A stretch of DNA of 64,000 bases from Dongia_A sp035695765 (GTDB taxonomy: Bacteria > Pseudomonadota > Alphaproteobacteria > Dongiales > Dongiaceae): positions 1 through 64,000 of the forward strand of contig DASRRI010000110.1 in NCBI GenBank assembly GCA_035695765.1, given 5' to 3'. The translations under genes were made by a program, and so were the position numbers. Positions 8,234 through 16,693 of this stretch are shown here, one piece after another (within the stretch, counting starts at the first letter, position 1; every line of letters begins with the position of its first letter). The notes under the pieces were generated by a model. That model did not search any database. It was not told the DNA's origin and saw only the letters and a program-made list of their open reading frames with translations.

Positions 8234-9039
8234 TGACCACCATGAGCAGCCTCGCCATCCAACCGTTGTACGACAAGATCGGCGCGACCTATGACGCAAC
8301 CAGGCGCGCCGAGCCCGCCATCCTCGATGCGTTGGCGGAGCTGCTCGATCTGCAGCAAGGCACCGATGTGCTGGATATCGGCTGCGGCACCGGCAACTAC
8401 ACGACGGCATTGGGCGACCAGCGCGGCTATCAGATGCTGGGGCTCGACCGCTCCGGCCTGATGCTCCGTACCGCACGTGCGAAGGCACCGGGATTGCGGC
8501 TGATTGGCGCCGATGCCGCCAATTTGCCCTTTCCCAATCGGAGTTTCGACGGCGCGATCTGCACGCTTGCGATCCATCATTTCGACGATCTGGAAGCGTC
8601 GTTCGCGGAAGCAGCACGCGTGCTCGACCGCGGGCGGCTGGTGATCCTCACCGCGCTGCCGGAGCAGATCAAACGCTATTGGCTCAGCGCCTATTTCCCG
8701 CGCATGATGTCGCGGTCCGCCGAGCAGATGCCGGATTGGGGCACAATCGAGATTTCTTTGCGCCGCGCGGGTTTCCGTACCTGGACCCAGAAGCTCTATT
8801 GGATGCCGGAGCAACCGTTCGACATGTTCCTTTACAGCGGCAAGCACCAACCCCATCTATATCTTGACCAGCGGGTGCGGGCGAACATTTCGGCCTTCGC
8901 CAATCTGGCGGACCCGGATGAATTGGGCGAAGGGCTGGAGCGGTTGCGGCACGATCTGGCACAAGGCCGGTTCGAGCATACGACGGCCGAATATGAGGAT
9001 GTCGGCGGAGATTATTTATTCATTGCCGCACAGGTCTGA
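8233..9039 (+). CDS. Class I SAM-dependent methyltransferase (UbiE/Methyltransf_11 type)
   Basis: A 268-residue methyltransferase. The SAM motif I VLDIGCGTGNYT lies near residues 47-58, motif II is LGLDRSGLML and the post-motif DGAICTLAIHHFDD is typical of Methyltransf_11. The start is the ATG at 8233, inside the TGATG overlap with the hydrolase gene; the upstream open frame is antisense-like noise inside the hydrolase. It probably acts with the hydrolase and the enoyl-CoA hydratase-like protein that follows 18 bases later. The substrate is unknown. Confidence 0.82.
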   Translation: MTTMSSLAIQPLYDKIGATYDATRRAEPAILDALAELLDLQQGTDVLDIGCGTGNYTTALGDQRGYQMLGLDRSGLMLRTARAKAPGLRLIGADAANLPFPNRSFDGAICTLAIHHFDDLEASFAEAARVLDRGRLVILTALPEQIKRYWLSAYFPRMMSRSAEQMPDWGTIEISLRRAGFRTWTQKLYWMPEQPFDMFLYSGKHQPHLYLDQRVRANISAFANLADPDELGEGLERLRHDLAQGRFEHTTAEYEDVGGDYLFIAAQV

Positions 9040-9057
9040 TCATCGGGAGAGAACGTC

Positions 9058-9891
9058 ATGGACATCGCATTGACATCATTCGGCGACGATAAACAGCCGA
9101 GGGTATGCCCGGACACCGACCTGGTCCTGCGGGACGAGCTGGATAACGGGATCGTGCGCCTGACGCTCAATCGGCCGGAACAGCGCAACGCCTTGTCGCT
9201 GGAGCTGATCCGGCAATTGATGACCCAGATCGAATCCATGGCGCACGACGACCAGGTGCGCGCGGTCATCCTCGCGGGGGCCGGGCCTGCGTTCTGCGCC
9301 GGACATGACCTCAAGGAATTGCGCGCCAATCCGACTGTCGACTTCTATCAGAAGGTCTTCGGGCTGTGCGGGCGGTTGATGTTGAGCATCACCGACTTCC
9401 AGCGTCCAGTAATCGCCGAAGTCCAAGGCATCGCAACAGCGGCTGGATGCCAGCTGGTCGCGACGGCGGACCTTGCGATCGCGGCCGATGACGCGCGCTT
9501 CTCGACGCCGGGCGTCAATATCGGGCTGTTCTGCTCGACGCCGATGGTCGCGCTGAGCCGCGCCGTCGCGCCGAAGCATGCGATGGAAATGCTGCTGACC
9601 GGAGAGATGATCGGTGCGGCGGAGGCGCAGCGCATCGGCCTCATCAACCGCGCTGTCCCGGCGAGCGAACTGACCAACGCCACCATGGACCTCGCCAGCA
9701 AGATCGCGAGCAAATCCGTGCAGACCTTGAAGATCGGCAAGGGCGCGTTCTACCGCCAGATCGATATGGATCTGAAACGGGCCTATGACTACGCATCGCA
9801 TATCATGACGGAGAACATGCAGGCGCTCGATGCCGCGGAAGGGATCGATGCCTTCCTGCAAAAGCGCAAGCCCGTCTGGCAGGACTGCTAA
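9058..9891 (+). CDS. Enoyl-CoA hydratase/isomerase family protein (ECHDC3-like)
   Basis: A 277-residue crotonase-fold protein. The CoA/oxyanion motif AGAGPAFCAGHDLKEL (73-88) and the ATAAGCQL block are clear. The two glutamates that catalyse hydration in classical enoyl-CoA hydratase appear to be replaced, by Q132 and G152, as in the ECHDC3-type branch. Hydratase activity is therefore doubtful and another CoA-ester reaction is possible. The start ATG follows GGGAGAG. It is probably the last gene of a three-gene unit. Confidence 0.85.
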   Translation: MDIALTSFGDDKQPRVCPDTDLVLRDELDNGIVRLTLNRPEQRNALSLELIRQLMTQIESMAHDDQVRAVILAGAGPAFCAGHDLKELRANPTVDFYQKVFGLCGRLMLSITDFQRPVIAEVQGIATAAGCQLVATADLAIAADDARFSTPGVNIGLFCSTPMVALSRAVAPKHAMEMLLTGEMIGAAEAQRIGLINRAVPASELTNATMDLASKIASKSVQTLKIGKGAFYRQIDMDLKRAYDYASHIMTENMQALDAAEGIDAFLQKRKPVWQDC

Positions 9892-9971
9892 ACAAGGGGC
9901 GTTTGCCCGACTCGCCAGCGCGTCTCTAGTGTCGGAGCCTTGCTTCGGCCTGAGAGTACCTGCGCAATCCC

Positions 9972-10451
9972 ATGAGCAGCCGATATCCACGTTGGACGAA
10001 TCTTGATTTCCTCGATTTCTGCCATCCGCGCATCCGCGAGATCTATGAGTATTGGAACGGCAAGCGTGCCGGCCGCCGGATGCCGCGCCGCGCCGACATC
10101 GATCCGATGGACCTGCCGAGCTTCCTGCCAGGCATCGTCATGGTCGATATCGGATACGAGCCTTATACCCTCACCTATCGTCTAGTCGGCACGCGCGAAG
10201 CGGAAGCGCGCGGGCACAATCCCACCGGCAAGAGCGTGTTCGACAATTGGGACGGCCGCTCGGCGGAAGATGTCCTGGAGAACTACCGGCTGGTGATCGA
10301 GAAGAAGTGCCCGCTCTACGATGCCGACCGCAGCATGGACCCGGAGCGCGACTGGCTGGAAGCCGGCACCGTGTTCCTGCCGCTGTCCGATGACGGCGAG
10401 ATTGTGAACAAGGTGCTCATCTACACCGAATACAAGGATCGCGCCGGCTGA
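9972..10451 (+). CDS. PAS_5 domain protein
   Basis: A 159-residue single-domain protein of the PAS_5 family (formerly DUF1457), common in alphaproteobacteria. Family hallmarks are YWNGKRAGRRMPRRADIDP near residues 27-45, a central YRLVGT and a C-terminal beta strand. No output domain is fused, so it may sense a ligand and bind a partner. A paralogue lies at 59923-60459. It stands alone, 80 bases after the crotonase gene, and converges on the Crp/Fnr gene. Confidence 0.82.
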   Translation: MSSRYPRWTNLDFLDFCHPRIREIYEYWNGKRAGRRMPRRADIDPMDLPSFLPGIVMVDIGYEPYTLTYRLVGTREAEARGHNPTGKSVFDNWDGRSAEDVLENYRLVIEKKCPLYDADRSMDPERDWLEAGTVFLPLSDDGEIVNKVLIYTEYKDRAG

Positions 10452-10463
10452 GGCCGTCTGAGG

Positions 10464-10994
10464 TCATCGCCGTTTGGCGAATTCGCGATAGAGCGCTTCG
10501 GGTGTCACGCCGATCTCCGACGCCACGTGACGCCAGCGCCCTCTTGGCGGAAATGTCCCGCCATTGAGAGCGGTCCAGGCATCCACCCGCTCGGAAACCA
10601 GCTTCAAGGAGAGTATCTCCGCGTGCGTCCGCGCGCGCTGCACCTCGCTGGACAGATGCTGTGTCCAGGCACGCGCGAACTCGGAGTGCTCCTTGAGCGC
10701 CATCTCGACCCGCCGCAGCGGAACTATTGCGAGAAGCGTGCGCTCCGCCGCCACGGCTTCACAATGATAGCGGCCAGCGAACAGCGACGCTTCGGCAAGA
10801 ATGGCGCCGGCGCCCGCGCGCTGCAGCGTCAACTGGACGCCATGCGGCAGGGCGCGGACCAGCCGCACGTCGCCGTCGATCACCAGGAACAGCGAACGAA
10901 CCGGATCGCCCGCGCGAAACAGCACCTTGCCGGCGGCGAGTTCTCGCTTGCGCTGAGCCAGCTTCAGGAGTCCGTCAATGAGACCTGTCGACAT
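10464..10994 (-). CDS. Crp/Fnr family transcriptional regulator
   Basis: About 176 residues: an N-terminal cyclic-nucleotide-binding fold (GKVLFRAGDPVRSLFLVIDGDVRL) and a short C-terminal winged helix (WRHVASEIGVTPEALYREFAKRR). It lacks the Fnr cysteine cluster, so oxygen sensing by an iron-sulfur cluster is unlikely. Start codons at 10994 and 11006 are both possible, and both lie within a perfect palindrome (10992-11007), which may be an autoregulatory site. It is transcribed divergently from the Spy-like protein at 11063, a likely target. Confidence 0.83.
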   Translation of the reverse strand: MSTGLIDGLLKLAQRKRELAAGKVLFRAGDPVRSLFLVIDGDVRLVRALPHGVQLTLQRAGAGAILAEASLFAGRYHCEAVAAERTLLAIVPLRRVEMALKEHSEFARAWTQHLSSEVQRARTHAEILSLKLVSERVDAWTALNGGTFPPRGRWRHVASEIGVTPEALYREFAKRR

Positions 10995-11007
10995 GATCGC
11001 GATCATG
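10992..11007. promoter_or_regulatory. Perfect 16-bp palindrome over the Crp/Fnr start
   Basis: CATGATCGCGATCATG is fully self-complementary. It contains both possible start codons of the Crp/Fnr gene on the minus strand and lies 56 bases upstream of the divergent Spy-like gene. It may be an operator for this regulator, though it does not match the Crp/Fnr consensus TTGAT-N4-ATCAA exactly. Confidence 0.4.
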
Positions 11008-11062
11008 CTCGGCGCGACCGTCGTGTGGCAAGACAGGGATGTGCAGGAGGTGGGAGGTCGAA

Positions 11063-11626
11063 ATGAAACTGGCACGGTCCATAGTGATTTCAATGATGCT
11101 GACGCTTACCGCCGTTTCGGCGGGGGCCGAGGATGACGGCACGGCCATGCCGGGTCATTCGCCCTATGCCGGCTTGGAAAAGCGCAGTGTCAAAGCGCTC
11201 TCCGATCAGGACCTGGCCGATCTCCGGGCCGGGCGCGGAATGGGGCTGGCTTTGACGGCGGAGCTCAACGGCTATCCAGGTCCGCGCCACGTGCTCGACC
11301 TCGCTGATCAACTCCAGCTCACCGCCCGACAACGGGCGAAGACACAGGGTCTCTTCAATGCCATGAAGGCCGAAACGATTCCGATCGGCGGGCGCATTAT
11401 GGCGGACGAAATGACGCTCGATCGCTTGTTCGCGGACCATCGGATAACGCCAGAGACCCTTCACGATTTGACCGCGCGGATTGGCGCAGCGCAAGGTGAA
11501 CTGCGCGCGGCACATCTGCGCTACCACCTCAGCATGATGAAGGTGCTGTCGCCCGCCCAGGTCGCGCACTACGTGGCATTGCGCGGCTACGGCGCGGGAA
11601 GCCATCCCACCGAAACGATGCACTGA
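11063..11626 (+). CDS. Spy/CpxP-like periplasmic protein
   Basis: A 187-residue secreted protein: signal peptide about residues 1-22 (ending VSAGA), then a mostly helical body with two LTxxQ-type motifs, LTARQ (near 89) and LSPAQ (near 160). These motifs mark the Spy/CpxP/ZraP superfamily of periplasmic chaperones and metal-stress sensors. The start is the ATG behind GGAGGTGGGAGG. It is divergent from a Crp/Fnr regulator that may control it. The specific stress is unknown. Confidence 0.7.
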   Translation: MKLARSIVISMMLTLTAVSAGAEDDGTAMPGHSPYAGLEKRSVKALSDQDLADLRAGRGMGLALTAELNGYPGPRHVLDLADQLQLTARQRAKTQGLFNAMKAETIPIGGRIMADEMTLDRLFADHRITPETLHDLTARIGAAQGELRAAHLRYHLSMMKVLSPAQVAHYVALRGYGAGSHPTETMH

Positions 11627-11639
11627 TCATCGAATGGAC

Positions 11640-11684
11640 CTAACGCGACAGTACCTTCAGCGGGTCAACTGCGGCAGTTTTCTT
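11640..11684 (-). pseudogene. Remnant of an nlpD-like 3' end
   Basis: Reading the minus strand, this stretch encodes KTAAVDPLKVLSR and a stop, almost the same as the last 13 codons of the nlpD-like gene (KAVDPLKVLTR, stop at 12185). At the DNA level about 22 of 26 bases match across the best part. No start or upstream body exists, because the cupin gene begins to occupy the sequence at 11683. It is best explained as a relic of a duplicated or displaced nlpD-like gene end. Confidence 0.6.
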
Positions 11685-12138
11685 ACTGTTCAGCGGTGGA
11701 CGGTTTCGGCGGTGCCAGGACAAGCCCATAGCGCGTCATCACCTCAACCATTTTCACCGGATTGGGGCCGCCTGGCGCGCTGACGACCTCCGCGATATCG
11801 CGAAAATATTGCAAGCCGATGTCCGGCGTCAGGATGATGAGCGCACGCGCGGGGCCGTCATGCGGATTGCTGAAGGCGTGGACGGAACCACGCGGCGTGT
11901 ACATACGCTCGCCCGCCTTCAGATCACGCGTCTCGCCGTCGACCGTGTAGCGCAACACGCCGTCGAGAACATAGGCAATCTCCTCATTCTCACGATGGCT
12001 GTGCGCGGGCGGAACGCGAGCGCCCGCTGGTATGGTCAATTCGAACATGCCCATTCCAGCGCCGCTGATCGTTCCGTCAATCAGATAGCGAATTTCAAGT
12101 TGCCCGATTTTCAAGACCGGTTGTTCTTGCGGTTGCAT
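11683..12138 (-). CDS. Cupin domain protein
   Basis: A 151-residue single-domain cupin. The first cupin motif reads PPAHSHRENEEIAYVLDG (two histidines and a glutamate for metal binding), and the second contains the GSVHAFSNP segment. Such proteins bind a metal and may be small dioxygenases, isomerases or binding proteins; no partner narrows this down. It follows nlpD-like on the same strand after a 46-base gap. Its 3' end abuts the nlpD-like relic at 11640-11684, suggesting it was inserted into a duplicated site. Confidence 0.8.
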   Translation of the reverse strand: MQPQEQPVLKIGQLEIRYLIDGTISGAGMGMFELTIPAGARVPPAHSHRENEEIAYVLDGVLRYTVDGETRDLKAGERMYTPRGSVHAFSNPHDGPARALIILTPDIGLQYFRDIAEVVSAPGGPNPVKMVEVMTRYGLVLAPPKPSTAEQ

Positions 12139-12184
12139 CCTTGCCTCCCTCGCACGTGCGCTTGCTCTGAGCTTCGCAGACCGA

Positions 12185-13324
12185 TTAACGTGTCAGCACC
12201 TTCAGCGGATCAACCGCCTTGGTGCCCTTGCGCAGCTCGAAATGCAGCTGCGGGGAATCGACGTTGCCGCTGCTGCCGACGCGCGCGATAGTCTGGCCCT
12301 GGCGGACCTTGTCGCCTTTCTTGACGAGCAAGGATGAATTGTGCGCATAGGCCGTGACCCAGCCGTCAGCGTGGCGCAGCAGCACCATGTTGCCGAAACC
12401 GCGGAGCTCATTGCCGGCATAGGCAACGACGCCATTGGCGGAGGCCTTCACCGGCGCGCCGACCGGCGCAGCGATGTTGATGCCGTCATTGCGCAGATTG
12501 TCCTTAGCCGGGCCGAACTTCGAAATGACCTTGCCGTCGACCGGCCAGATCAGCGCGCTGCCAGGCTTGAGCACCGGCAGCGGATCGCCTGAGGGCGCTG
12601 GCTCCGCTGGAGGCGGCGGTTGAATCTGCGCCTGCTGTTCCGGTGCGGGACCAATCGGCGTTGGCGCCGGCGTGGGTGTTTGCACCGGTGCCGGAGCAAC
12701 CGTGGTACCCTGCAGCGGTGGCAAGCCGTTGGACGTGATGCCGCCGCCAGGTTGAGGCGTCGAGGCCGGACTCCCAGCCTGCGTTGTCACAGCGCTGGAT
12801 CCTTGCGGCACATAGGGCTTGGGCTGCTGACCGGTCGAGATTGCGACGGCTTGCGGCGCGCTCGCCACCGTGCTGGGGGCATCGACGCTGGTGGGCAACA
12901 CGAGGGCCTGCCCGATCTGCAAGGTGTACGGAGCGCGCAGATTGTTGAGCTGGATGAGCGCGCTGATCGAGACGCCCTGGCGCGCAGCGATTGCGGAGAC
13001 GGTATCGCCCTTCTGGACCACATAGCTGCCGCGCGGCGCGAGATTGAGAAGCTGCCCTGCCTTCAGCGCATAAGGCGGCGTCAGGCGGTTGAGATCGATC
13101 AGGGTGCGGATCGGCGTGTTGGTGCGCTCGGCGACGATGGCGACGGTATCGCCCGGCGCCACCACATACTGGCCGTCCCGCACTTCGCCGAAAGGCTGGC
13201 CCGCCGGAACAGCCGGATCGGGCGCGGGGGGTGATGCGAGCATGGTATCGAGATTGCAGCCCTCCAATGCCAGGACCGCGATTGCGACGACAAGCAGATG
13301 TCGGGGATCGGGGAATCCGCGCAT
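12185..13324 (-). CDS. NlpD-like LysM/LytM lipoprotein, amidase-activator type
   Basis: A 379-residue lipoprotein: signal peptide with lipobox LEGC (C23), two LysM peptidoglycan-binding domains (about 53-95 and 100-143), a Pro/Thr-rich linker (about 145-250) and a C-terminal LytM/M23 domain (about 265-375). Of the four usual zinc ligands, three appear to be replaced (HxGxD becomes NDGIN at 279-283; HxH becomes QLH at 359-361). That is the pattern of NlpD/EnvC proteins, which activate amidases at division rather than cut peptidoglycan. It sits after surE-pcm, as nlpD does in E. coli. Confidence 0.88.
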   Translation of the reverse strand: MRGFPDPRHLLVVAIAVLALEGCNLDTMLASPPAPDPAVPAGQPFGEVRDGQYVVAPGDTVAIVAERTNTPIRTLIDLNRLTPPYALKAGQLLNLAPRGSYVVQKGDTVSAIAARQGVSISALIQLNNLRAPYTLQIGQALVLPTSVDAPSTVASAPQAVAISTGQQPKPYVPQGSSAVTTQAGSPASTPQPGGGITSNGLPPLQGTTVAPAPVQTPTPAPTPIGPAPEQQAQIQPPPPAEPAPSGDPLPVLKPGSALIWPVDGKVISKFGPAKDNLRNDGINIAAPVGAPVKASANGVVAYAGNELRGFGNMVLLRHADGWVTAYAHNSSLLVKKGDKVRQGQTIARVGSSGNVDSPQLHFELRKGTKAVDPLKVLTR

Positions 13325-13329
13325 GGCGC

Positions 13330-14004
13330 TCAGCCGTTCTGCGCCGTCCGCGGCAGACGGCCCTCCTCTTCGGGCAGCGACCCGCCGACCAGCGGCACGA
13401 AGCGCACGTCGGCGAGGATTTCCTGCTTGACGCCTTCCGGCGTTTTGGTGAGGCGCAGCAGCACCTGGTCGCCGCGCTCCGCGCCGACCGGCACCACCAT
13501 GATGCCGCCCTCCGCCAGCTGATCGACCAGCACTTGCGGCACGCCGTCGGCGGCGGCGGTCACGATGATGCGGTCGAACGGCGCCTGTTCCTTCCAGCCC
13601 TTCGCGCCGTCGGCGACCTTCGACGTGATGTTGTGGACGCGCATTTCCTGGAACCGCGTTTCCGCTTCCTTGAGCAGTGAAGCAAAGCGTTCGATCGTGT
13701 AGACACGCCGCGCCAGCCGAGACAGCACCGCCGCCTGGTAGCCCGAGCCGGTGCCGATCTCCAGCACCTTGTGAATCTTCTCGACCTGCAACGCCTCCGT
13801 CATCAGGGCGACGATCTGCGGCTGGCTGATGGTCTGGCCCTGCGCGATGGGGAGCGCCTGGTCCTCATAGGCCTGGTCGTGGAAATGCGGCAGCACGAAT
13901 TTCTCGCGCGGAATGCGCTCGAGCGCCGCCAGCACGCGCGTATCGGTGATGCCCGCACGCCGCAGGTTCATGATCAGACGGATCTTACGCGCCTGCAGGC
14001 TCAT
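13330..14004 (-). CDS. pcm: Protein-L-isoaspartate O-methyltransferase
   Basis: A 224-residue repair enzyme that methylates isoaspartyl residues in aged proteins using SAM. The SAM loop VLEIGTGSGYQAAVL and the substrate-binding block GQTISQPQIVALM are present. Start ATG 14004 overlaps the surE stop codon (ATGA), so the genes are translationally coupled; a longer open frame upstream runs inside surE. The nlpD-like gene follows 5 bases after its stop. The surE-pcm-nlpD order is widely conserved. Confidence 0.95.
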   Translation of the reverse strand: MSLQARKIRLIMNLRRAGITDTRVLAALERIPREKFVLPHFHDQAYEDQALPIAQGQTISQPQIVALMTEALQVEKIHKVLEIGTGSGYQAAVLSRLARRVYTIERFASLLKEAETRFQEMRVHNITSKVADGAKGWKEQAPFDRIIVTAAADGVPQVLVDQLAEGGIMVVPVGAERGDQVLLRLTKTPEGVKQEILADVRFVPLVGGSLPEEEGRLPRTAQNG

Positions 14005-14828
14005 CCCGCTGCCCGCTTGCGCGCCAGCTTGGCGCGCGCGTGCGGATCGGGGAACCGATCGCTGATCAGCCGCAAGGTCGCGGCGTCGGTGGAATCGCAA
14101 TGCAACGGCGTCACCGACACCATCTTCTCGATAATCGCGCCGAGATCCGTCTTCGGGTCCTTGGGATCATCGGTCGGAAAGTCGCCAACCCAGAGCACGT
14201 CACGACCATAGGGATCCTTGGCCATCTTCACTTGCGTGTGCTCCAGGCGGCGGCCCTGCGGCGCGACCTTGATGCCCGTCACTTCGTCCGGCGCAACCGG
14301 CGGGAAGTTGACGTTCATCAGGACCGATTGCGGCCAGACTCCGGCATAGAGCGCGCGGATCACCTCTGGGGCGAATTCCTCGGCGGTCTTCCAATGGAGC
14401 GTATCGCCCTTGCGCACCTGGCTGAACGCGAAGGCCGGAATGCCGAGCAGCGCCGCTTCGCGCGCAGCCGCGACTGTCCCGGAATAGAACACGTCTTCGC
14501 CCAGGTTGGCGCCCCGATTGACGCCGGAGAGCACCAGGTCCGGCGCACGATCCATGATGATGTGCTTGACCGCCATCAGCACGCAGTCGCTGGGCGTGCC
14601 TCCGACCGCGAAGCGGCGCGGCCCGATCTTGTGGACCGGCAACGGCCGGCGCAGCGTCAGGCCGTGGCTGGCACCGCTCTGCTCGGCTTCGGGCGCAATC
14701 ACCCAGACATCTTTCGACAGCGAACGCGCGACGCGCTCCAGCACCTTCAAACCCGGTGCGTGGATGCCATCGTCGTTGGAAACCAGGATACGGGCATTGG
14801 ACAGATCTTTGAGCGATGCCTTAGGCAT
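14001..14828 (-). CDS. surE: 5'/3'-nucleotidase SurE
   Basis: A 275-residue stationary-phase nucleotidase. The N-terminal metal-binding motif ILVSNDDGIHAPG and the downstream SGVNRGANLGEDVFYSGTVAAA block are diagnostic. Start ATG 14828 lies inside the 3' end of serS (8-base overlap); a start at 14849 is possible but less family-like. The product hydrolyses nucleoside monophosphates and polyphosphate in the cytoplasm. It is in the serS-surE-pcm-nlpD unit. Confidence 0.95.
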   Translation of the reverse strand: MPKASLKDLSNARILVSNDDGIHAPGLKVLERVARSLSKDVWVIAPEAEQSGASHGLTLRRPLPVHKIGPRRFAVGGTPSDCVLMAVKHIIMDRAPDLVLSGVNRGANLGEDVFYSGTVAAAREAALLGIPAFAFSQVRKGDTLHWKTAEEFAPEVIRALYAGVWPQSVLMNVNFPPVAPDEVTGIKVAPQGRRLEHTQVKMAKDPYGRDVLWVGDFPTDDPKDPKTDLGAIIEKMVSVTPLHCDSTDAATLRLISDRFPDPHARAKLARKRAAG

Positions 14829-16101
14829 TTGTTTTCGCGATTCTTTCACGGCCGTTCATATAGGGGCGCAGCGCGGCGGGAATGGCGACCGATCCGTCCT
14901 GCTGCTGATAGTTTTCGAGGATGGCAACCAAGGTGCGCCCGACCGCGAGGCCGGAGCCGTTCAGCGTGTGGACGAACCGCGTGCCTTTCTCGCCCGCCTT
15001 GCGGCAGCGCGCCTTCATGCGCCGCGCCTGGAACTCGCCGCAATTGGAGCAGCTCGAGATCTCGCGGTAGGCATTCTGGCCCGGCAGCCAGACCTCGATG
15101 TCGTAGGTCTTCTGCGCGGAAAAGCCCATGTCGCCGGTACAGAGCGTGATCACGCGGTACGGCAGACCGAGGCGCTTCAACACCTCCTCGGCGCAATTGG
15201 TCATGCGGCGATGTTCCTCATCCGAATGATCCGGATGGGCGATCGAGACCAACTCTACTTTCAGGAACTGATGCTGGCGGATCATGCCGCGCGTATCCTT
15301 GCCCGCCGCGCCGGCTTCGGAGCGGAAGCATGGCGTCAGGGCGGTGAAGCGCCAGGGCAAAGCCGTCTCGTCGATGATCTCGTCCGCTGCCAGGTTGGTC
15401 AGCGGCACTTCCGATGTCGGGATCAGCCACAAGCCCTGCTCGGTGCGGAACTGGTCCTCCGCGAATTTCGGCAGCTGGCCGGTGCCGAACAGGGCCGTGT
15501 CGCGCACCAGGAACGGCGGCGAGACTTCGGTATACCCCAGCTCTTCCGTATGCAGGTCCAGCATGAATTGCGCGATCGCGCGCTCCAGCCGCGCCAGCAT
15601 GCCTTTCAGCACCACAAATCGCGTGCCGGAGAGCTTGGCCGCATCCTCGAAGCTCATCAGGCCAAGCGCTTCGCCGATCTCGAAATGCTGCTTGGGCGGG
15701 AAGGCGAAGTTCGGCTTGCCGCCGACCACGCGCTCCTCGCGGTTGCTCTTTTCATCGAGGCCTTCTGGAACGTCCGCCGCCGGCAGGTTGGGGATGCTGG
15801 CGAGGATCGCATCCAGCTCCTTCGCCACCGCCTGCTCCGCCGCTTCGGCTTCGGCCATCTTGTCTTTGAGGGCGGCGACTTCCGCCATCACGGCGCTGGC
15901 GTCCTGACCCTTCGACTTCAGCTGGCCGATCTGCTTGGAGAGCTCGTTGCGGCGCGCCTGCATCTCCTGCCAGCTGGTCTGCGCGGCGCGGCGCTTGGCA
16001 TCCAGCACGACAATCTCGCCCGCCAAGGGCGGCAGGTTGCGGCGCGCGCGGCCACGGTCAAAAGCTTCGGGATTGTCCCGAATCCACTTCGCGTCAAACA
16101 T
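14821..16101 (-). CDS. serS: Seryl-tRNA synthetase
   Basis: A 426-residue class II aminoacyl-tRNA synthetase. The N-terminal coiled-coil arm (about 30-105, Ala/Glu/Lys-rich) grips tRNA-Ser. Class II motif 2 appears at FRSEAGAAGKDTRGM and motif 3 at GLAVGRTLVAILENYQ. The length matches bacterial SerRS. A sigma-70-type promoter lies about 40 bases upstream. It heads the surE-pcm-nlpD transcription unit, with which it overlaps by 8 bases. Confidence 0.98.
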   Translation of the reverse strand: MFDAKWIRDNPEAFDRGRARRNLPPLAGEIVVLDAKRRAAQTSWQEMQARRNELSKQIGQLKSKGQDASAVMAEVAALKDKMAEAEAAEQAVAKELDAILASIPNLPAADVPEGLDEKSNREERVVGGKPNFAFPPKQHFEIGEALGLMSFEDAAKLSGTRFVVLKGMLARLERAIAQFMLDLHTEELGYTEVSPPFLVRDTALFGTGQLPKFAEDQFRTEQGLWLIPTSEVPLTNLAADEIIDETALPWRFTALTPCFRSEAGAAGKDTRGMIRQHQFLKVELVSIAHPDHSDEEHRRMTNCAEEVLKRLGLPYRVITLCTGDMGFSAQKTYDIEVWLPGQNAYREISSCSNCGEFQARRMKARCRKAGEKGTRFVHTLNGSGLAVGRTLVAILENYQQQDGSVAIPAALRPYMNGRERIAKTNA

Positions 16102-16141
16102 GTGCGCACGCTGTCGAATTCATGTTCAATGATTGATCCGG

Positions 16142-16170
16142 GTTATAGGGACCCGCGCTGATTCCGTAAA
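16142..16170 (-). promoter_or_regulatory. Putative serS promoter
   Basis: On the minus strand TTTACG (16170-16165), 17 bases, then TATAAC (16147-16142). Four of six and five of six bases fit the sigma-70 consensus. Transcription would start near 16135, about 34 bases before the serS ATG. Confidence 0.55.
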
Positions 16171-16181
16171 GCTGACATGGC

Positions 16182-16667
16182 TCACCTGCCGGAGACCGGC
16201 AGCGCGCCGTCCGACTTAATGGTACGGATCGCGAAATTGCTGCGGATATCGCGTACCATAGGCATGGTCAGAAGGGTCCGTGAGAGGAACGCGTCGTAAG
16301 CCGCTAAATCTGCAACAACCACTTCCAGCAAGAAGTCCGCCTCGCCCGATACCATGTGACACGCGACGACCTCCGGCAACTTGCGAACAGCTTCCTGGAA
16401 GGCATTAGCGTTGGCATCGCGGTGGCCGTCCACCTTCACCCCCACGAAGATAGTCATCCCGAGGCCCAGGCGCCGCCGGTCGACCTTCGCCTTGTAGCCA
16501 GCGATGTAGCCTTCCTCCTCCAGGCGCTTCACCCGGCGCAGGCAGGGCGACGGCGACAGGCCGACCCGTTCCGCCAGCTCGACATTGCTCAGCCGGCCGT
16601 CCTGCTGCAATGCCGCCAGGATCCTGCTGTCCAGCGCGTCGAGGCTGATCGTGGCATTTTCGACCAT
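16182..16667 (-). CDS. Lrp/AsnC family transcriptional regulator
   Basis: A 161-residue regulator with an N-terminal helix-turn-helix (LSNVELAERVGLSPSPCLRRVKRLEEEG) and a C-terminal RAM/AsnC ligand domain (about 65-150). SGEADFLLEVVVADLAAYDAFL is the conserved effector-binding surface. The ATG at 16667 is chosen over a TTG one codon earlier. It is divergent from an EamA-type exporter at 16777, which is a common pairing for Lrp-type control of amino-acid export. A palindrome overlaps its probable promoter. Confidence 0.93.
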   Translation of the reverse strand: MVENATISLDALDSRILAALQQDGRLSNVELAERVGLSPSPCLRRVKRLEEEGYIAGYKAKVDRRRLGLGMTIFVGVKVDGHRDANANAFQEAVRKLPEVVACHMVSGEADFLLEVVVADLAAYDAFLSRTLLTMPMVRDIRSNFAIRTIKSDGALPVSGR

Positions 16668-16693
16668 CAAGCCCGCTATCTCCGCTATTTTGT

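Noticed and set aside
14506..16161. A very long open frame on the plus strand opposite serS
   Set aside because: It runs antisense to a certain gene (serS), has an Arg/Ala/His-rich composition and no domain; this is a shadow of GC-rich codon use.
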